From: Desulfovibrio sp. JC022
GTDB lineage: Bacteria > Desulfobacterota > Desulfovibrionia > Desulfovibrionales > Desulfovibrionaceae
Assembly: GCF_010470665.1 (NCBI RefSeq)
Contig: NZ_VOPZ01000007.1
Coordinates: 171,106-235,105 of the forward strand
Length of the DNA stretch: 64,000 nucleotides
Direction: 5' to 3'
Under the pieces are notes generated by a model. That model did not search any database. It had not been told where the DNA came from and saw only the letters and a program-made list of their open reading frames with translations. This document shows, in pieces, positions 1 to 8,360 of the stretch (within the stretch, counting starts at the first letter, position 1; every line of letters begins with the position of its first letter). Position numbers and translations under genes: made by a program.

Positions 1-1848
1 CTGAAGCACGCCGTTAGCCATGGCCTTCATACCGCTGGTTCCGCAAGCTTCAAGAGGACGCCTCGGAGTGTTCAGCCAGATATCACAACCCTGAACCATG
101 TAATTGGCGATCTTCATGTCATAATCTTCAAGGAAAACAAGACTCATGCGGCACTCTTCGCGGCGGCAGAACTGAATCAAATCCTGAATGAGTTTCTTAC
201 CTTCGTTGTCCTGCGGATGAGCCTTCCCGGCAAAAATGAACTGCACAGGCTGCTTTGCATCAGAAACAATCTTGAGCAGCCTTTCCTTATCCTTAAATAA
301 AAGCCCGGCACGCTTGTAAGTGGCAAATCTGCGCGCAAAACCAATGGTCAATGCACGGGGATCAAGCACTTCGTCCGCAAGTTCGATTTCCTTGCGACGT
401 GCACCGATATTCATCAACTGGCGACGCAGACGCTTACGCACGAAATCAACCAGCCTTTCCCTGAGCCGCTCATGAGTGCGCCAGAGTTCAGCATCCGGAA
501 TATTGTCAGTCTGTCTCCAGACTCTTGTGCAATCCGGGTCCTCACGCCAGTTCGGGCCGAGGTAACGGTCAAAAAGGAGTGAAAAATCAGTGGCAACCCA
601 TGTGGGCATATGTACGCCATTGGTAATGGCCCCAATGGGTACATCTTCCACCGGATACTGCTGCCACACTTTCTGCCACATGTTACGCGAAACATGCCCA
701 TGCAACTTGGAAACACCGTTGTTAAAACGGGAAAGTTTAAGCGCCAGCACGGTCATACAAAATTGTTCCGCATCATCACGGGGGTCTTCCCTGCCGAGGG
801 AAAGAAAAACCTTATAAGCAAGGCCCATGGTCTGGGCATACGGTTCAAAGTACGGACGCATCAGATCCGCAGGAAAACGGTCGTTACCCGCCGGAACCGG
901 GGTATGGGTTGTAAAAATACTGGATGAAGCCACCATTTCCATGGCTGCTTCAAAAGAAAGACCGTGCTCGGTCATGAATACCCGGATGCGTTCCAACCCG
1001 GCAAATGCAGAGTGCCCTTCGTTCATATGAATGACGCTGGGCTCAAGACCGAGAGCAGCAAGAGCCTTGACCCCGCCGATTCCGAGCAGAATTTCCTGCC
1101 AGAGACGCATTTCAAGGTCACCGCCGTAAAGGCGGGCGGTTATATTGCGGAAATTAGCCGGATTTTCAGAAATATTGGTGTCCAGCAGATAAAGAGTTAC
1201 GCGCCCCACCTCAACATACCAGACTTTGACATGAAGAGGCTCACCTTTCATATCCAGAGAGAACTTAACCTCATTACCGTCTTTATCCTTGGCGGCTTTG
1301 ATGGACATTTCCTCGAAATCGTGACTGGGGTAACGCTCCTGCTGCCAGCCGTCCTGCGTCATATACTGACGGAAATAACCATGCTGATAACAAAGTCCGA
1401 TCCCCACCAGAGGGATGTTCAAATCACTTGCGGATTTCAGATGGTCACCTGCAAGAATCCCGAGACCGCCGGAATAAATTGGCAGACTGAGACCGATACC
1501 GTATTCAAAACTGAAATAGGCTACAACAGGCTCACCTTTCTTGGCACCTTCAAACTGGTAGGAGCAACCTTCGCGGGCAAGGTAATTTCTCTGCACCTTG
1601 GCAGCTTCCTTAAGGCGTTGCACAAAAAAATCATCGTTAGCCAGCTCCTCAAGCTGCTGCTGAGGAAGACTGTTCAGAAACTTTACCGGGTTCTGCTGGC
1701 AATCACGCCAGAGAACCTGATCAATTGAAGAAAATATACTGGCAATGTCGCTGTTCCAGACAAAAAGAAAGTTATATGCCAAGTCCCAAAGCTCATTGAG
1801 CTGACTGGGCAGACGTGGAACGACGCTGTATACGCGAAGCGGCTGCAT
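1..1848 (-). CDS. glgP: Alpha-glucan (glycogen) phosphorylase, 3' end cut off
   Basis: Releases glucose-1-phosphate from glycogen or maltodextrin by phosphorolysis with a PLP cofactor. I read 616 codons on the minus strand from ATG at 1848 with a good ribosome site (AAGGAG) just upstream; the frame is still open at base 1, so the C-terminus lies outside the window. Near the N-terminus are the family-typical YFSFEYGIG and YSGGLGILAGDHLKSASD stretches; HMNEGHSAFAGLER follows around the middle. The PLP-lysine motif GTSGMKAMANG is the last thing visible, with the lysine at about residue 608. The N-terminal segment (LNELWDLAYNF) is that of the long DUF3417-type phosphorylases of about 850 residues, so roughly a quarter is missing. 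Identification is firm. Confidence 0.95.
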   Translation of the reverse strand, partial: MQPLRVYSVVPRLPSQLNELWDLAYNFLFVWNSDIASIFSSIDQVLWRDCQQNPVKFLNSLPQQQLEELANDDFFVQRLKEAAKVQRNYLAREGCSYQFEGAKKGEPVVAYFSFEYGIGLSLPIYSGGLGILAGDHLKSASDLNIPLVGIGLCYQHGYFRQYMTQDGWQQERYPSHDFEEMSIKAAKDKDGNEVKFSLDMKGEPLHVKVWYVEVGRVTLYLLDTNISENPANFRNITARLYGGDLEMRLWQEILLGIGGVKALAALGLEPSVIHMNEGHSAFAGLERIRVFMTEHGLSFEAAMEMVASSSIFTTHTPVPAGNDRFPADLMRPYFEPYAQTMGLAYKVFLSLGREDPRDDAEQFCMTVLALKLSRFNNGVSKLHGHVSRNMWQKVWQQYPVEDVPIGAITNGVHMPTWVATDFSLLFDRYLGPNWREDPDCTRVWRQTDNIPDAELWRTHERLRERLVDFVRKRLRRQLMNIGARRKEIELADEVLDPRALTIGFARRFATYKRAGLLFKDKERLLKIVSDAKQPVQFIFAGKAHPQDNEGKKLIQDLIQFCRREECRMSLVFLEDYDMKIANYMVQGCDIWLNTPRRPLEACGTSGMKAMANGVLQ

Positions 1849-1989
1849 AGTTATCTCCTTAAATAATGATTCGAAACGGGATGATTAATCGAATATATCA
1901 GAAACCCCGAACCTTTTACACTCATTTTTATTATTTGCCTTATTCAGGTTAACATTTCAAGACAGTTTAGCAATATTCTGGATAGAAAG

Positions 1990-2018
1990 TTGACACATTC
2001 GGCTTACAAGAGCATTCT
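1990..2018 (+). promoter_or_regulatory. Weak candidate promoter for dut
   Basis: A perfect TTGACA at 1990-1995 is followed 17 bp later by CATTCT (2013-2018), a poor -10. It lies in the divergent gap (1849-2055) between glgP and dut, 38 bp before the dut start. Only the -35 half is convincing. Confidence 0.3.
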
Positions 2019-2055
2019 GCCTCTTCAAAATATCACTTGTTCAAGGATAGTAAAG

Positions 2056-2529
2056 ATGAATCCTACCCAATCCAATCCAGTTGAAGTAAAAGTTAAATTC
2101 CTCAATGAGACCGCCCGCGAAGGAAGTCTCGACTATGCCACGCCCAACTCCGCCGGAGTGGACCTGCGCGCCTGCATTGAAGATGATTTCGTGGAAATCG
2201 AAGCAGGCGGAAGGTACGCTTTCCCCGCCGGGATCGCTATTGAAATAACATCTCCGGGTATCGCCGGATTTATTTATTCCCGTAGCGGACTGGGCACCAA
2301 AGACGGACTGACCGTCAGTCAGGGAGTCGGCGTAGTTGACCCTGACTACCGTGGAGAAATTAAAGTTTCCCTGCTCAACACATCGGGCGAAAAACGACGA
2401 ATTGAGCGTGGACAACGCATTGCACAGCTCGTTTTCATGCCCTACTGCCATGCCCGGCTGACTCCCAGCGAAGAACTTTCCGACACATCCAGAGGTGCCG
2501 GAGGATTCGGACATACAGGTAAAAAATAA
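2056..2529 (+). CDS. dut: Deoxyuridine 5'-triphosphate nucleotidohydrolase (dUTPase)
   Basis: Hydrolyses dUTP to dUMP and pyrophosphate, keeping uracil out of DNA and supplying thymidylate synthesis. The 157-aa product shows the five trimeric dUTPase motifs in order: NSAGVDLRA (31-39), SRSGLG (75-80), GVVDPDYRG (92-100), RIERGQRIAQLVF (115-127) and the C-terminal Gly-rich lid RGAGGFG (146-152). I chose ATG at 2056 because AAGGA lies 8 bp upstream and family members start there; a longer reading from TTG 1990 would use a -35-like hexamer as its start codon. argD follows 22 bp later in the same direction. Confidence 0.96.
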   Translation: MNPTQSNPVEVKVKFLNETAREGSLDYATPNSAGVDLRACIEDDFVEIEAGGRYAFPAGIAIEITSPGIAGFIYSRSGLGTKDGLTVSQGVGVVDPDYRGEIKVSLLNTSGEKRRIERGQRIAQLVFMPYCHARLTPSEELSDTSRGAGGFGHTGKK

Positions 2530-2551
2530 TCTCCACTGAAATAAAAATACC

Positions 2552-3754
2552 ATGAATAAACACGATACGCTCGTAGCCGCTGAACAAAAATCCATCTGCA
2601 ATACCTATGGCAGATATCCCGTAAACGTAAGCAAAGCCAAAGGCTCCAGACTCTGGGACCTTGACGGCAAAGAATACATCGACCTGCTTTCCGGCATTTC
2701 CGTGGTCAACATCGGCCATTGCCGCGATGATCTCGCAGACGTAATGGCTGAGCAGGCCCGCAAGCTGGTACAGGTCAGCAACCTTTTTTATCAGGAAGAA
2801 CAGGTGGAGTGTGCTGAAAAACTGCTCGCCACCTGCGATGCGGACAAGGTCTTTTTCTCCAACTCCGGTGCGGAAGCCAACGAGGCCGCCATCAAACTGG
2901 CCAGACGGTATATGCGCACTGTCAAGGAAAGGGATGCCTATGAAATCATCACCCTTGACGGCTCATTCCACGGACGGACTCTAGCCACCCTGACTGCAAC
3001 AGGCCAGACCGGTCCCATTAAAGACGGATTCGCGCCCCTGCCTGAAGGATTCAAATACGTTCCCGCAGGAGATGTAGAAGCCCTCAAATCCGCCATTACC
3101 GACAAGACCGCTGCGGTCATGATCGAGATGGTTCAGGGTGAAGGCGGCATCAAGCCGTTACCCGAGGATTACGTCAAAGCTGTGACCGAACTGGTTGCCG
3201 AAAAAGACATCCTGCTCATCGTGGACGAAGTTCAGTCCGGGTTGTGCAGAACCGGAAAATGGTGGGCACACCAGCATTATGGAGTCACCCCGCATATTTT
3301 CACCTCTGCCAAGGCTCTTGCCAATGGTCTGCCCATGGGGGCCATGTTTGCAACTGAGGAAGTAGCCAAAGGGTTCACCCCCGGCAGCCACGCCACTACT
3401 TTCGGCGGTGGCGCACTGGTTTCCAAAGTAGCATCCAAAGTCATCGACATCATGACCGAAGATAAACTTGACCAACGCGCAGCCGAACTGGGCGATTTCT
3501 TCAAGTCCGAAGCCGGAAAACTGCAGGATAAGTTCCCCGGAAAAATCAAATCCGTACGCGGACTCGGCCTCATGCTCGGTGTGGAACTAAGCTTTGACGG
3601 CAGCGAAATCTTCACCGCCCTGCGCGAACAGGGCTTCATCCTCAATCTGACCAAAGGAACAATATTAAGATTGCTCCCGGCCCTGACTATTGAGAAAGAA
3701 GACCTTGTTATGTTTCTCAAAGCTCTGGAAGGGCTTCTGGCAGAACAGGCATAG
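2552..3754 (+). CDS. argD: Acetylornithine aminotransferase
   Basis: PLP-dependent class III aminotransferase, most likely converting N-acetylglutamate semialdehyde plus glutamate to N-acetylornithine in arginine synthesis; the same enzyme often also serves as succinyl-DAP aminotransferase in lysine synthesis. The 400-aa length is normal for ArgD. Visible marks are SNSGAEANEAA (cofactor phosphate site), SFHGRTLA, the IVDEVQSG stretch whose Asp contacts the pyridine nitrogen, the Schiff-base lysine in TSAKALANGLP, and HATTFGGGALVS. The start ATG has only a weak ribosome site and lies 22 bp after dut, so translation may lean on dut. Close relatives such as 4-aminobutyrate or ornithine aminotransferases are possible but less likely. 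Confidence 0.88.
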   Translation: MNKHDTLVAAEQKSICNTYGRYPVNVSKAKGSRLWDLDGKEYIDLLSGISVVNIGHCRDDLADVMAEQARKLVQVSNLFYQEEQVECAEKLLATCDADKVFFSNSGAEANEAAIKLARRYMRTVKERDAYEIITLDGSFHGRTLATLTATGQTGPIKDGFAPLPEGFKYVPAGDVEALKSAITDKTAAVMIEMVQGEGGIKPLPEDYVKAVTELVAEKDILLIVDEVQSGLCRTGKWWAHQHYGVTPHIFTSAKALANGLPMGAMFATEEVAKGFTPGSHATTFGGGALVSKVASKVIDIMTEDKLDQRAAELGDFFKSEAGKLQDKFPGKIKSVRGLGLMLGVELSFDGSEIFTALREQGFILNLTKGTILRLLPALTIEKEDLVMFLKALEGLLAEQA

Positions 3755-3790
3755 CTTGACCAATAGGTTATACGGGCTTATCTTAACATT

Positions 3791-4000
3791 ATGAATGACA
3801 TTGCACTTGCCACACCTGTAGAAGGTGGTGTTCAGGACACCAGCCTGCAACCTTGGTTGCCAACCGAGCGACCCGATACCGTCCCGGACGGCATTGACGG
3901 GCCTACTCTGAACCTGCACGAACACGAGCAGCAGAAGGCCGTGGACAATGCCATCCACAGTCTGACCGGCAAGGGTAATCTCATTGACCGTATTGTCTAA
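3791..4000 (+). CDS. Small hypothetical protein (69 aa)
   Basis: I do not recognise this protein. It begins MNDIALATPVEGG and ends GKGNLIDRIV; it is polar, Pro- and Asp-rich, with no membrane segment, Cys motif or signal peptide, and a possible C-terminal amphipathic helix (HEHEQQKAVDNAIHSL). It lies 36 bp downstream of argD in the same direction and just before a terminator-like hairpin, consistent with being the last gene of a dut-argD unit. The ribosome site is weak. Codon use looks like that of its neighbours, which is the main reason to call it. Confidence 0.5.
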   Translation: MNDIALATPVEGGVQDTSLQPWLPTERPDTVPDGIDGPTLNLHEHEQQKAVDNAIHSLTGKGNLIDRIV

Positions 4001-4060
4001 GCAAAAATTACACAAATAAAGCTGGCAGACTGATAAGAAAGTGCCAGATGCTAGGAACCA

Positions 4061-4113
4061 AAAAAAGACTGGAACGACGCGTATATAGACATACGTGAGT
4101 TTCAGTCTTTTTT
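4061..4113 (+). terminator. Intrinsic terminator after the dut-argD unit
   Basis: AAAAAAGACTG (4061-4071) pairs perfectly with CAGTCTTTTTT (4103-4113); a nested CGTAT/ATACG pair (4080-4084 with 4091-4095) closes the loop. The run of T ends the 3' arm, so it can terminate rightward transcription, and it is A/T symmetrical enough to work leftward too. Confidence 0.6.
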
Positions 4114-4151
4114 GCGGTGACGACGCAGATGGTGCTTTATCATCAGTCTGG

Positions 4152-4179
4152 GCTCAGGTACTCGGTAGAGTATCTGGGC
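4152..4179 (+). other. Strong 12-bp hairpin in the prmA upstream gap
   Basis: GCTCAGGTACTC (4152-4163) and GAGTATCTGGGC (4168-4179) pair around a GGTA loop with only G-U wobbles. It is followed by ATTTTCATG, a poor U-tract. It sits 67 bp before prmA and could be a second terminator or part of a prmA leader; see the finding on this gap. Confidence 0.5.
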
Positions 4180-4246
4180 ATTTTCATGTACTGCTATTTC
4201 AAAATCCAACGAATCATTCAAACTGATCTAAATATAAGGAACACCA

Positions 4247-5107
4247 ATGCCAAAACTGCTCAGAATCCAGTTTACCCTTTCCGAACTGGAAAGTGATGAA
4301 TGTCAGGTTTATCTTGGCGCACGTGTGGCTCACGGCTGGGAAGAAAAGCCCCTTGATGACGATTCCATCTTTTACACCATCCATCTGGAAGACCATCCGC
4401 TGGGCGTTGAGATTGTGGAAGAAATAAAATCCCGCTGGCCTAATGCAGGTTGTGTTGGTGAAGAAATCGAAGACGAAAACTGGGGCCTTGCATGGAAAGA
4501 TTATTTCGAACCCGTCACCTGCGGACAATTCGAAATACTGCCCCCGTGGCTGCTGGAAAAAAAGACCGCAGGCAAAGAGCATATCATCATCGAGCCGAAA
4601 ATGGCTTTCGGCACAGGCAGCCACCCCACCACCGCCCTCTGCCTTGAACTGATCAGCAAGCTTGCCGAAGAAGGCAGACTGAATGCGGACATGGAATTTT
4701 TCGATCTCGGAACCGGGTCGGCGATCCTAGCGATTGCACTTGCCAAGCTGGGTCTCAAAGGAGTGGGTGTGGACATCGACCCGCAGTCCATCGTTTGCGC
4801 ACAGGAAAACATGGACAACAACGATGTGGACGGCGTCATTCTTTCAGTAGGCTCTGCCGATTCCATTGACCCCAAGCTCAAATACGAACTGGTCGTAGCA
4901 AATATTCTTTCAGGGCCGCTCATTGAACTTTGCCCGGACGTAACTGCACGTCTCAAAGAAAACTCAATCCTGATTCTGTCCGGTATTCTTGTGGAACAGG
5001 CCGAAAAGGTCGCAGCAGCATACATACAGGCAGGACTGCCCGCCCCCGAAATATTCACCATGGGCGAATGGGCCGGACTTCTCTGGCGCGATGTAAGTGC
5101 GGATTAA
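4247..5107 (+). CDS. prmA: Ribosomal protein L11 methyltransferase
   Basis: SAM-dependent methyltransferase that trimethylates ribosomal protein L11. The 286-aa product has the N-terminal L11-recognition domain (about 1-110) and a class I methyltransferase fold: FFDLGTGSAILAIALAKLG (SAM motif I), VGVDIDP (motif II) and VVANILSGPL (motif IV). EPKMAFGTGSHPTT just before motif I is diagnostic of PrmA. ATG 4247 follows AAGGAA at good spacing. It stands alone between a hairpin-rich gap and an intergenic repeat. Confidence 0.95.
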   Translation: MPKLLRIQFTLSELESDECQVYLGARVAHGWEEKPLDDDSIFYTIHLEDHPLGVEIVEEIKSRWPNAGCVGEEIEDENWGLAWKDYFEPVTCGQFEILPPWLLEKKTAGKEHIIIEPKMAFGTGSHPTTALCLELISKLAEEGRLNADMEFFDLGTGSAILAIALAKLGLKGVGVDIDPQSIVCAQENMDNNDVDGVILSVGSADSIDPKLKYELVVANILSGPLIELCPDVTARLKENSILILSGILVEQAEKVAAAYIQAGLPAPEIFTMGEWAGLLWRDVSAD

Positions 5108-5110
5108 TTT

Positions 5111-5217
5111 GAATGCGCTTCGCGCTTTTTGATTAACAGATTTTGCCTCCGGCGGCTTAAACCCTTTTTGAAAAAAGGGTTTAAGAATCCCAAAAACTTT
5201 TATTAATGCTTCGCATC
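5111..5217 (+). repeat. Intergenic GCCTCCGGCGGC repeat, copy 1
   Basis: Full-length copy: GCGCTTCGCGC at 5115-5125, GCCTCCGGCGGC at 5145-5156, hairpin TTAAACCCTTTTT/AAAAAGGGTTTAA (5157-5184), then AATCCCAAAAACTTTTATTA and GCTTCGC. It begins 4 bp after prmA stops and probably ends its transcript. Confidence 0.8.
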
Positions 5218-5227
5218 TTTTGTTTAT

Positions 5228-5881
5228 ATGAGTCGTGAACAGACTTTATTAGAATACTACGAGACTCTTTCAAAGCACCTCGGCCCCAGTCATTGGTGGC
5301 CGGGTGAAAGCCCGTTTGAAATTGCCGTGGGTGCTATTCTAGTCCAGAATACAAACTGGACTAATGTTGAAAAGGCCATCAATAATCTTAAAGCAAACGA
5401 TGGTCTGACCCCGCAGGGCTTGCGTAAATTTTCCATGGAAAAATTGCAGGAACTGATCAGACCTTCCGGTTTCTTTCGTATGAAGGCGGTAAGGCTCAAT
5501 AATTTCCTCGATTTCCTTGACGCCAATTCTGCAAGGTGTATCACGGACCTGGAAGAAGCAGAGACCTTTGAACTCCGTGAGAAGCTGTTGGCAGTCAACG
5601 GAATCGGCCCGGAAACCGCAGATTCTATTTTGCTTTACGCTTTGAACAAACCCATGTTTGTAGTCGATGCCTACACGCGCAGGATTTTCAATCGCCACAT
5701 GCTGATTCATGAAGACATAGACTATCATGAATTACAGGATTACTTCATGGACGTACTTGATCCAGATGTGGAAATGTACAATGAATATCATGCGTTGATT
5801 GTGAGGACAGCCAAGGAATGGTGTAAAAAATCCAATCCTGATTGTGAAAACTGCCCGCTGGGTAAATTTCTGGAAAACTGA
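5228..5881 (+). CDS. HhH-GPD base-excision DNA glycosylase (endonuclease III-related)
   Basis: Predicted base-excision repair glycosylase, 217 aa. The helix-hairpin-helix reads VNGIGPETADS (about 120-130) and is followed by VVDAYTRRIFNR, carrying the catalytic Asp of the superfamily. In EndoIII the hairpin carries a Lys used for AP lyase chemistry; here that place is Glu, so a monofunctional glycosylase, like the 3-methyladenine glycosylase MagIII, is more likely. The C-terminus has three of the four Cys of the iron-sulfur loop (C-x6-C-x2-C) and then stops, so a 4Fe-4S cluster is doubtful. The gene follows repeat copy 1 and precedes the EnvC-like gene by 9 bp. Confidence 0.85.
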   Translation: MSREQTLLEYYETLSKHLGPSHWWPGESPFEIAVGAILVQNTNWTNVEKAINNLKANDGLTPQGLRKFSMEKLQELIRPSGFFRMKAVRLNNFLDFLDANSARCITDLEEAETFELREKLLAVNGIGPETADSILLYALNKPMFVVDAYTRRIFNRHMLIHEDIDYHELQDYFMDVLDPDVEMYNEYHALIVRTAKEWCKKSNPDCENCPLGKFLEN

Positions 5882-5890
5882 TTTCAAACT

Positions 5891-7015
5891 ATGTCCCGAT
5901 TTTCTGTAAAAACCTACTTAGTCACCGTGACCTTCGCATTGCTTATGCTGTGCGGGGTTTCTTTGGCTTCTGCTGATTCTACGGTAGACAGACTGAAGGG
6001 AGAAATTCAGGACACAAAACAGACCGTAAAACAGCAGAAGCAGGAACTGCTCAAGCTGACCCGTGAAGAACGCAATATGTTCGGAGAGCTAGCCGCAATT
6101 GAAGACCGCATTACCAATGTGGAGCGGGAACTTTTCCGGCAGGAAGACGATCTGGCAGGGATTATGGAAGACGAGCAGGCAGCTAAAGCTGATCAACGAA
6201 TTCTTGAAGATGAGCTTTCAGAAATAGTTGATAAGCTTAAATCTATGCTTACCAAGCTATGGCCTGTCCACTCCCGCAAGCTTGAAAACAAATTCGGTTC
6301 ACTTGACGACTGGGAAAAAGCTGACCGCAACTTCGTTTGGCTGGCATCCCTGTACAAAGAAACCAAAACCGAACTGAATAAAGCGCAAGAAAAAGCTGAC
6401 GAAATCTCGGTCAACCTTGAAGTCCAGAAAGAGCTGCGCAAGAAAGCGCAGACCAAACTTTCAGGAATTAACAAAACCAAAGACGGATTGCTCAAGGACA
6501 AACTCAGCCTGCTTAGCGGAATTAAATCCATCCGCGCCCTTAAGATCAACAGAGAGCAGGAGCTGAAAGGTCTCCTTGAAACAATTAATAAACTGAATTA
6601 CAGACTTAAGAGTCTCACAAGCAAAAAAATTGCTACTTTTAAAGGCTCCTTACCCCGTCCTTGCGCTGGAGACGTCAAAGCCAGGTTCAAGCCTTCCGCC
6701 AAACCGCCGATACGCGGTATCGGAATCCAGACCACCGGAAATGTTGATGTAAAATCAATCTTCTGGGGCAAAGTTGTCCATAATGACACTCTCAGGGGAT
6801 TCGGGCGGGTTGTGATTATTTATCACGGCTACAACTACTACTCCCTTTACGCCTACCTTGCCGAAAGCTTTGTTAAAACCGGACAGGAGGTAGAAAAAGA
6901 TGAAATTATCGGTAAAACAGGGTATTACCCTAACTTAAAAGAAACGGGACTCTATTTTGAATTGCGTTTTCATCAGAAACCCGTTAACCCGCAAAAATGG
7001 CTTGCCCGAAATTAA
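5891..7015 (+). CDS. EnvC-like murein hydrolase activator
   Basis: Predicted periplasmic activator of cell-wall amidases at division. An N-terminal signal sequence (about 1-28, ending near SLASA) is followed by a long coiled coil (about 30-260) and a C-terminal LytM/M23-like domain (about 260-374). The zinc ligands of true M23 peptidases are absent: the usual HYAHL is LYAYLAES and the usual H-x-H strand is LYFELRFH. This is the pattern of degenerate, non-catalytic LytM factors such as EnvC. It is followed by an S41 protease and a YibQ-type deacetylase, the order seen for envC in many proteobacteria, so the three likely act together in the envelope. Confidence 0.88.
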   Translation: MSRFSVKTYLVTVTFALLMLCGVSLASADSTVDRLKGEIQDTKQTVKQQKQELLKLTREERNMFGELAAIEDRITNVERELFRQEDDLAGIMEDEQAAKADQRILEDELSEIVDKLKSMLTKLWPVHSRKLENKFGSLDDWEKADRNFVWLASLYKETKTELNKAQEKADEISVNLEVQKELRKKAQTKLSGINKTKDGLLKDKLSLLSGIKSIRALKINREQELKGLLETINKLNYRLKSLTSKKIATFKGSLPRPCAGDVKARFKPSAKPPIRGIGIQTTGNVDVKSIFWGKVVHNDTLRGFGRVVIIYHGYNYYSLYAYLAESFVKTGQEVEKDEIIGKTGYYPNLKETGLYFELRFHQKPVNPQKWLARN

Positions 7016-7064
7016 TGAATAATAACTTGAGCAAGATACAGCAGCCACCACGCTGGAGGAACAC

Positions 7065-8342
7065 ATGAGAAAATCTTTGTGGATGATAGCTATCATCTGT
7101 CTTTTCGTAATCTCCGTTGCACCGGAACCAACACAAGCCGTTGATGAAAACCGTTTTGAACCCCTGCGCAGATTCTCGCAGGTGCTTGATCTGGTGGAAC
7201 ATAATTACGTTAACGACATCTCCCGCAAAGAACTTGTCGATGACGCTGTAAAGGGCATGCTTGAACAGCTCGACCCCCACTCCACTTTTCTTTCCACTGA
7301 TGATTTCAAGGAAATGCAGGAATCCACCAGCGGTGAGTTCAGCGGCATCGGTATTGAAATCAGCATGGAAAAAGGACGTTTGACCGTCATCTCCCCCATT
7401 GAGGACACCCCCGCCTACAAAGCCGGACTCAAGGCCGGAGACCTGATCCTGGAGATCAACGGTGAATCCACCCAGTCCATATCCCTTATGGAAGCAGTGG
7501 GTAAAATAAGAGGCAAACGCGGCAGTGACGTAATCCTGACCATCCTGCATAAGGATGCCAACAAGCCTGAAAAGGTGACCATCACCCGCGACACCATCCC
7601 CATCATCAGTGCTAAAAGCCAGGAACTGGAAGACGGCGTCCTCTACCTGCGACTGACCAGATTTAATGAAAACACCACCCGTGAAATGCATAAAGCCCTG
7701 CGCGATTACAAGAAAAAACACACCCTCAAAGGGGTAGTACTAGACCTGCGCAACAACCCCGGCGGACTGCTCACACAGGCGGTTTCTGTTGCTGATACTT
7801 TTATCAATGACGGTTTAATCGTTTACATTGAAGGCCGCAGCAAAGCCAGTCGCAAGGATTTCATGGCAGATGAACAGGCCACCGACGTACACGTACCCAT
7901 CGTAACCCTGATCAATGCGGGTTCCGCATCCGCATCCGAGATCGTAGCCGGCGCGCTTAAAGACCACGACCGCTCATTGCTGCTCGGTGAACGCACTTTT
8001 GGTAAAGGTTCCGTACAGACCATCATTCCCATGGCCGACGGTTCCGGTATCAAACTGACCACCGCGCTCTATTATACTCCCAGCGGCCGCTCCATTCAGG
8101 CCGAAGGGATTGATCCGGACATCGTCTACCCCTTTGTTGCTCCCGCAGTAGACAAGGACAAGGACGACCGCTTCATCCTGCGTGAAAAAGACCTCAGCCG
8201 CCATCTTGAAAACAACGGCAAGGACAAACAAAACGCAAAAGTACAGGATGATAAGGCCAAAAAGATGCTTGAAAGGGACAACCAGCTCAGACTGGCCCTG
8301 CAAATGGTCAAGCAACTTCCCCGTCTTAAAGAAATTAAGTAA
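7065..8342 (+). CDS. ctp: S41-family carboxy-terminal processing protease
   Basis: Periplasmic serine protease that trims or degrades envelope proteins. The 425-aa precursor has a signal peptide (about 1-25, cleaved near TQA), a PDZ domain (about 85-165, with GIGIEI and AGLKAGDLILEING) and the S41 core. The Ser-Lys dyad is readable: NAGSASASE gives Ser289 and GERTFGKG gives Lys314, 25 residues apart as in CtpB. The C-terminal tail is charged and may be regulatory. GGAGGA precedes the ATG at 7065. It is the middle gene of the envC-ctp-yibQ set. Confidence 0.94.
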   Translation: MRKSLWMIAIICLFVISVAPEPTQAVDENRFEPLRRFSQVLDLVEHNYVNDISRKELVDDAVKGMLEQLDPHSTFLSTDDFKEMQESTSGEFSGIGIEISMEKGRLTVISPIEDTPAYKAGLKAGDLILEINGESTQSISLMEAVGKIRGKRGSDVILTILHKDANKPEKVTITRDTIPIISAKSQELEDGVLYLRLTRFNENTTREMHKALRDYKKKHTLKGVVLDLRNNPGGLLTQAVSVADTFINDGLIVYIEGRSKASRKDFMADEQATDVHVPIVTLINAGSASASEIVAGALKDHDRSLLLGERTFGKGSVQTIIPMADGSGIKLTTALYYTPSGRSIQAEGIDPDIVYPFVAPAVDKDKDDRFILREKDLSRHLENNGKDKQNAKVQDDKAKKMLERDNQLRLALQMVKQLPRLKEIK

Positions 8343-8360
8343 CATCAAGGGTTACAAGAA

